Part shown: piece after piece, positions 61,025 to 64,000 of the stretch | Layout of the letters: every line of letters starts with the position of its first letter | Numbering within the stretch: position 1 is the stretch's first letter | Assembly: GCA_001899205.1 (NCBI GenBank) | Contig: MKVL01000025.1 | Span: forward strand, 310,001 to 374,000 | Direction: 5' to 3' | From: Mesorhizobium sp. 65-26 | GTDB taxonomy: Bacteria; Pseudomonadota; Alphaproteobacteria; Rhizobiales; Rhizobiaceae | DNA: 64,000 nt | The notes under the pieces: model-generated | What the model saw: the letters and a program-made list of their open reading frames with translations, nothing else | What the model was told of the DNA's origin: nothing | Database searches by the model: none | Position numbers and translations under genes: made by a program

Positions 61025-62680
61025 TCAGCCTATGGTGACCCGATCGAGCAGCAGCCCGGCGGCGATCTGCGGCAGGCCGCTGACATTCTTGCGCACGGGC
61101 ACCAGCAGGTCGGGAAAGTAGCTGAAGACGACAGGGGTTTCGTCGAGAAGCAGCTTCTGGATGTCGGCGGCCGCCGCGCGTTGCGCGCCGATGTCGAGCG
61201 CCTTGAGATAGGCCGTGACCATGCCGTCATAGGCGGGGCTCTTGAAATGCGCGGCGTTCCAGGGACCGTCGCTGACCAGCGGACTTTTCAGGAAGACGTT
61301 GGGCACGCTGCGGTGCGCGTAGTCGGTGATGCCGAGCGGGCTGTCCAGCCAGTCGGATTGCCCGAAGACCGCCTTGCCGTAGTATTTGTCCTGGTCCTCG
61401 ATGTTGAGCGAGACGCGGACGTCGATCTCCTTGGCGAAGTTCTGGAACAACTGCGCGTAACCGGGAATGTCGGAATAGCGCAGCGTCGTCAGCGTGATGT
61501 CGAAGCCGTCGCCGTTGCCGGCCGCCTGCAGCAATTCCCTGGCCTTGACGAGGTCCCGCGCGCGCTGCGGCACCGATTTGTCGGTCTGCGGGAAAGCCGG
61601 GGCGAAGGGGCTGTCATTGCCGGTTGCCGCCATGCCGCGGCAAAGGCCGTCGACCAGCTTGGCGCGGTCGATGCACAGCGCCAACGCCTGGCGCACGCGC
61701 TTGTCGGTGAAGGGCGCCATGTCGCAGCGCATGTGAAGCTGCCGGTGCGCGGTCGAGGCGACGCGCAGCACGGTGATGTCAGGATTGCCGAGCACCACCT
61801 GGCTGACATCGAGCGGCACCGCGTCGAGAACGTCCACGTCGCCTGCCTGCAACGCCAGGATGCGCGGCTGCACGTCGGCGTAGAACTTGAACTCGATGCG
61901 GTCGGGCAGCGCCTTCTCACCCCAGTAGCCGTCGTTACGCACGAAGGTGGCGCCGACCTTCGGCGTGTAGCTTTCGAGACGGAAGGGGCCCGTGCCCTCG
62001 AAGGTCTTCTCGTAGTCGCCCTTGTAGCTCGCCGGCAGGATGACGGCGTTATAATTGTCGATCGAGACCGAGTAGGGGAAACTGCCGCTCGGCGCGTCGA
62101 GATGGAAGGCGACCGTATGGTCGTCGACCTTGCGGGTGCCGCCCTTCGACAGCAGGCCCTTGAACACCGAAAGCGCGTTGGAGGCGACGGTCGGATCGGC
62201 CAGGCGGTCGAAGGTCGCGACGACGTCGTCGGCCTTGAAGTCCTCGCCATTGTGGAACTTGACGCCCTTGCGCAGCTTGAACGTCCACACGCTGCCGTCC
62301 TCGTTCGGCGCCCAGCTCTCCGCGAGCACCGGCCTCAGCGTCAGGTCCGGCTGGGTGACGCACAGGAATTCCGCCGTCTGGAAGACCATCTGGTAGCTGC
62401 CGCTGTCGTAGAAGGTGACCGGGTCGATCGCCCCGCCCGGCATCGCCACGCCGGCGCGCACGGTGCCGCCCGGCCTTCCCTGGGCGCGTGCCGTGCCCGT
62501 GCCGAAGCCGGCCGCCGCTGCGATGCTGCCCAGGAAGGGCAGGGACAGGCCGAGCACGCTGCCATGGCGCAGGAAATCGCGTCGGCCGATCCGGCCCGCG
62601 AGCAGCTCGTCGACAACGGAATTTTCGATTGGCGTGAGATTGCGGCGTGCGTCATCGATGGTCCCAAGGCGCTTCGACAT
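61025..62680 (-). CDS. peptide-type ABC transporter substrate-binding protein
   Basis: 551-residue family 5 binding protein with a late Tat signal (RRDFLRHGSVLGLSLPFLGSIAAAA, about residues 33-60, cleavage near ARA-QG). LTLRPVLAESWAPNEDGSVWTFKLR and GVKFHNGEDFKADDVVATFDRLAD are the family signatures. The ATG at 62680 follows GAGGAAAGCAGCC; a frame 12 codons longer exists. It is divergent from a LysR gene and is joined to a DUF427 gene. Its own permeases are not encoded here; the ATPase at the right edge may belong to the same system. Confidence 0.92.
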   Translation of the reverse strand: MSKRLGTIDDARRNLTPIENSVVDELLAGRIGRRDFLRHGSVLGLSLPFLGSIAAAAGFGTGTARAQGRPGGTVRAGVAMPGGAIDPVTFYDSGSYQMVFQTAEFLCVTQPDLTLRPVLAESWAPNEDGSVWTFKLRKGVKFHNGEDFKADDVVATFDRLADPTVASNALSVFKGLLSKGGTRKVDDHTVAFHLDAPSGSFPYSVSIDNYNAVILPASYKGDYEKTFEGTGPFRLESYTPKVGATFVRNDGYWGEKALPDRIEFKFYADVQPRILALQAGDVDVLDAVPLDVSQVVLGNPDITVLRVASTAHRQLHMRCDMAPFTDKRVRQALALCIDRAKLVDGLCRGMAATGNDSPFAPAFPQTDKSVPQRARDLVKARELLQAAGNGDGFDITLTTLRYSDIPGYAQLFQNFAKEIDVRVSLNIEDQDKYYGKAVFGQSDWLDSPLGITDYAHRSVPNVFLKSPLVSDGPWNAAHFKSPAYDGMVTAYLKALDIGAQRAAAADIQKLLLDETPVVFSYFPDLLVPVRKNVSGLPQIAAGLLLDRVTIG

Positions 62681-62765
62681 GGCTGCTTTCCTCGCTTCTC
62701 GTGGGGTAATTGCCATCTAGTTCATTGTTGACCGCGCCCGAAAAGCGATATTTTTTGATTGGGGT

Positions 62766-62782
62766 CATCGAAATCTTCGATG
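62766..62782. promoter_or_regulatory. LysR-box-like palindrome
   Basis: CATCGAA and TTCGATG enclose ATC. The inner part TCGAAATCTTCGA has the T-N11-A form of LysR boxes. It lies 19 bases before the LysR start and about 90 bases from the divergent binding-protein gene. Confidence 0.5.
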
Positions 62783-62800
62783 CAGACCTGGATGGGAAAC

Positions 62801-63712
62801 ATGGACACCGAGAACCTGCGCAGCTTCCTGGAGGTCGCCACCCATGGCAGCTTCACCGTGGCGGCCAGCCGGCTGAACCTTGCGCAGTCGACCGTCAGCG
62901 CGCGGATAAGGGGGCTGGAGGAGCAACTGGGCCGACGGCTGTTCGTGCGCGATCGCGACGGCGTCACGCTGACGCCAGCCGGCCGGCAGTTCCTGCCGCA
63001 CGCATCGTCGATCACGCGCACCTGGGAGCAGTCGCGGCAGGACATCGCGGTTCCCGACGGCTACGAGACTTTATTGCGCCTTACCGCGCCAGCCTATCTG
63101 TGGGAGCGGCTCACCTCGCCGTGGGTCGCCTGGATGCGCGCCCACCGACCGAACGTGGCGCTGCGGCTCGAAGGCAGCTTTCCGGACCTTGCCATCGACC
63201 AGCTCGCCGAGGGGCTGCTCGACATCTGCGTCCTCTACCTGCCGCGCCCGCATCCAGGCATCGTCTTCGAACCGCTCGCCATCGATCAGGTGGTGCTCGT
63301 CCAGCATGCGCAGCAGCAGGGCGACTGGAGCGAGAACTACATCATGATGGACTGGGGGCTGGAGTTTCGCATCGAACACGACCGCGCCTTCGCCGGCATG
63401 GTCAAGCCGGCCATATCGGCGGCGCTTGTGTTCATCGGCTTGCAGCACGTGCTGTCGCAGCGGGCTTCGGCCTACCTGCCGCTCAGCGCCGTCAGCCCCT
63501 ATGTCGAACGCGGCGAGATGAGGCTGATCGCGGATGCGCCGGTGTTCCAGCGCCCGATCTATCTCGCCTATCCCGCGAACCCCGTCTCTTCCGATGTGCT
63601 CGACGTCGCCCTGAGCGGGCTGCGCGCGCTTGCCGCCGAATGGTCCGGCGATCAGGCGCTGGCACTGACGGGCCGCCCGCTCGCCATGTCCGGCAGGCCG
63701 CTCATCGGCTGA
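62801..63712 (+). CDS. LysR-family transcriptional regulator
   Basis: 303-residue regulator with the usual N-terminal winged helix (about 1-60; FTVAASRLNLAQSTVSARIRGLEEQLGRRLFVRDRDGVTLTPAG) and a periplasmic-binding-like effector domain. It is divergent from the peptide-binding protein and DUF427 operon and likely controls it; a T-N11-A palindrome lies in the gap. The ATG giving MDTENLRSF is standard for the family; several in-frame ATGs lie just upstream. Confidence 0.92.
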   Translation: MDTENLRSFLEVATHGSFTVAASRLNLAQSTVSARIRGLEEQLGRRLFVRDRDGVTLTPAGRQFLPHASSITRTWEQSRQDIAVPDGYETLLRLTAPAYLWERLTSPWVAWMRAHRPNVALRLEGSFPDLAIDQLAEGLLDICVLYLPRPHPGIVFEPLAIDQVVLVQHAQQQGDWSENYIMMDWGLEFRIEHDRAFAGMVKPAISAALVFIGLQHVLSQRASAYLPLSAVSPYVERGEMRLIADAPVFQRPIYLAYPANPVSSDVLDVALSGLRALAAEWSGDQALALTGRPLAMSGRPLIG

Positions 63713-63716
63713 AGCG

Positions 63717-64000
63717 CTATGCGGGCTCCGACTGCGCCGCCCCGTGCTTCTGCAGCCTCGCGAGTTCCGGGTAGGGAATGTGGCAGCGGATCATGTGCCC
63801 CGGTTTCGCCTGGACCAGAGGCGGCTCCTGGCTCTCGCAGATCGCGCCGATCTTGCGTGGGCAGCGCGTCTGGAAGACACAGCCCGGCGGCGGATTGGTG
63901 GCGCTGGGGATTTCGCCGTCGAGGCGGATGCGCGAGCTCTCCGAGCGGTCGAGCTTCGGCACCGCCGACAGCAGCGCCTCCGTGTAGGGGTGGTGAGGGC
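63717..64000 (-). CDS. oligopeptide ABC transporter ATPase, C-terminal part (cut by window edge)
   Basis: Only the last 94 or so codons are in the window. [15 protein letters not shown] followed by [22 protein letters not shown] and [10 protein letters not shown] are the C-terminal dipeptide-transporter extension with its paired cysteines, as in DppF/OppF. The Walker motifs must lie beyond position 64000. It may energise the importer of the binding protein at 61025, although a LysR gene on the other strand lies between them. Confidence 0.9.
   Translation of the reverse strand, partial: PHHPYTEALLSAVPKLDRSESSRIRLDGEIPSATNPPPGCVFQTRCPRKIGAICESQEPPLVQAKPGHMIRCHIPYPELARLQKHGAAQSEPA

Overview
The window reads as chromosome of a GC-rich alphaproteobacterium, most likely Hyphomicrobiales of the Mesorhizobium/Phyllobacteriaceae type. 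This rests on a second short FtsZ without C-terminal tail, a type II lumazine synthase behind an FMN riboswitch, many ABC/TRAP uptake operons each with a local regulator, a rhizobial-style palindromic intergenic repeat, and the codon bias. That taxonomy is inference. I saw no rRNA, tRNA, CRISPR, insertion sequence or prophage. About 51 genes are supported, plus a partial ABC ATPase at the right edge.

Layout. 0-4.3 kb: peptidoglycan (MurNAc) recycling island, murQ, a BadF-type sugar kinase, a second murA and a divergent RpiR/MurR-like regulator, with matching 15-bp palindromes before murQ and between murA and rpiR. 4.5-5.6 kb: short FtsZ paralog. 5.6-18.7 kb: sugar-acid type catabolic region (DapA-family lyase, TRAP transporter, aldehyde dehydrogenase, an odd glycosyltransferase-like protein, GntR regulator, UxaA/GarD-type dehydratase, 4-oxalocrotonate tautomerase, hydantoinase/oxoprolinase A and B). 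18.8-25.5 kb: class II fructose-bisphosphate aldolase, FadR-like regulator, an autotransporter with a propeller-like passenger, FMN riboswitch plus ribH2, an MFS exporter with divergent Lrp regulator.

25.5-35.7 kb: methylthioribose kinase and isomerase (mtnK, mtnA) divergent from a ribose-type ABC importer across a perfect 12-bp-arm inverted repeat, followed by a C39-like peptidase, a bifunctional class II aldolase/short-chain dehydrogenase and a SorC regulator. Together these could import and split 5-substituted ribose salvage products. 35.9-43.1 kb: acyl-CoA synthetase, a 48-bp-arm inverted repeat, and a TetR-MFP-RND efflux operon.

43.2-55.1 kb is the most interesting block. Two operons run toward each other: CocE-type hydrolase, five-gene peptide-type ABC importer and BetI-like TetR on one side; a trimethylamine-dehydrogenase-like flavoenzyme and an MttB-superfamily methyltransferase on the other. 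Both begin with nearly the same 24-bp palindrome, so the block looks like one self-contained regulon for uptake, hydrolysis and demethylation of an N-methylated compound. No corrinoid partner for the methyltransferase is present. 55.2-64 kb: a second RND pump with its MFP and a small secreted PEBP-like protein, a tandem DUF427 protein coupled to a peptide-binding protein, a divergent LysR regulator, and the end of an oligopeptide ABC ATPase.
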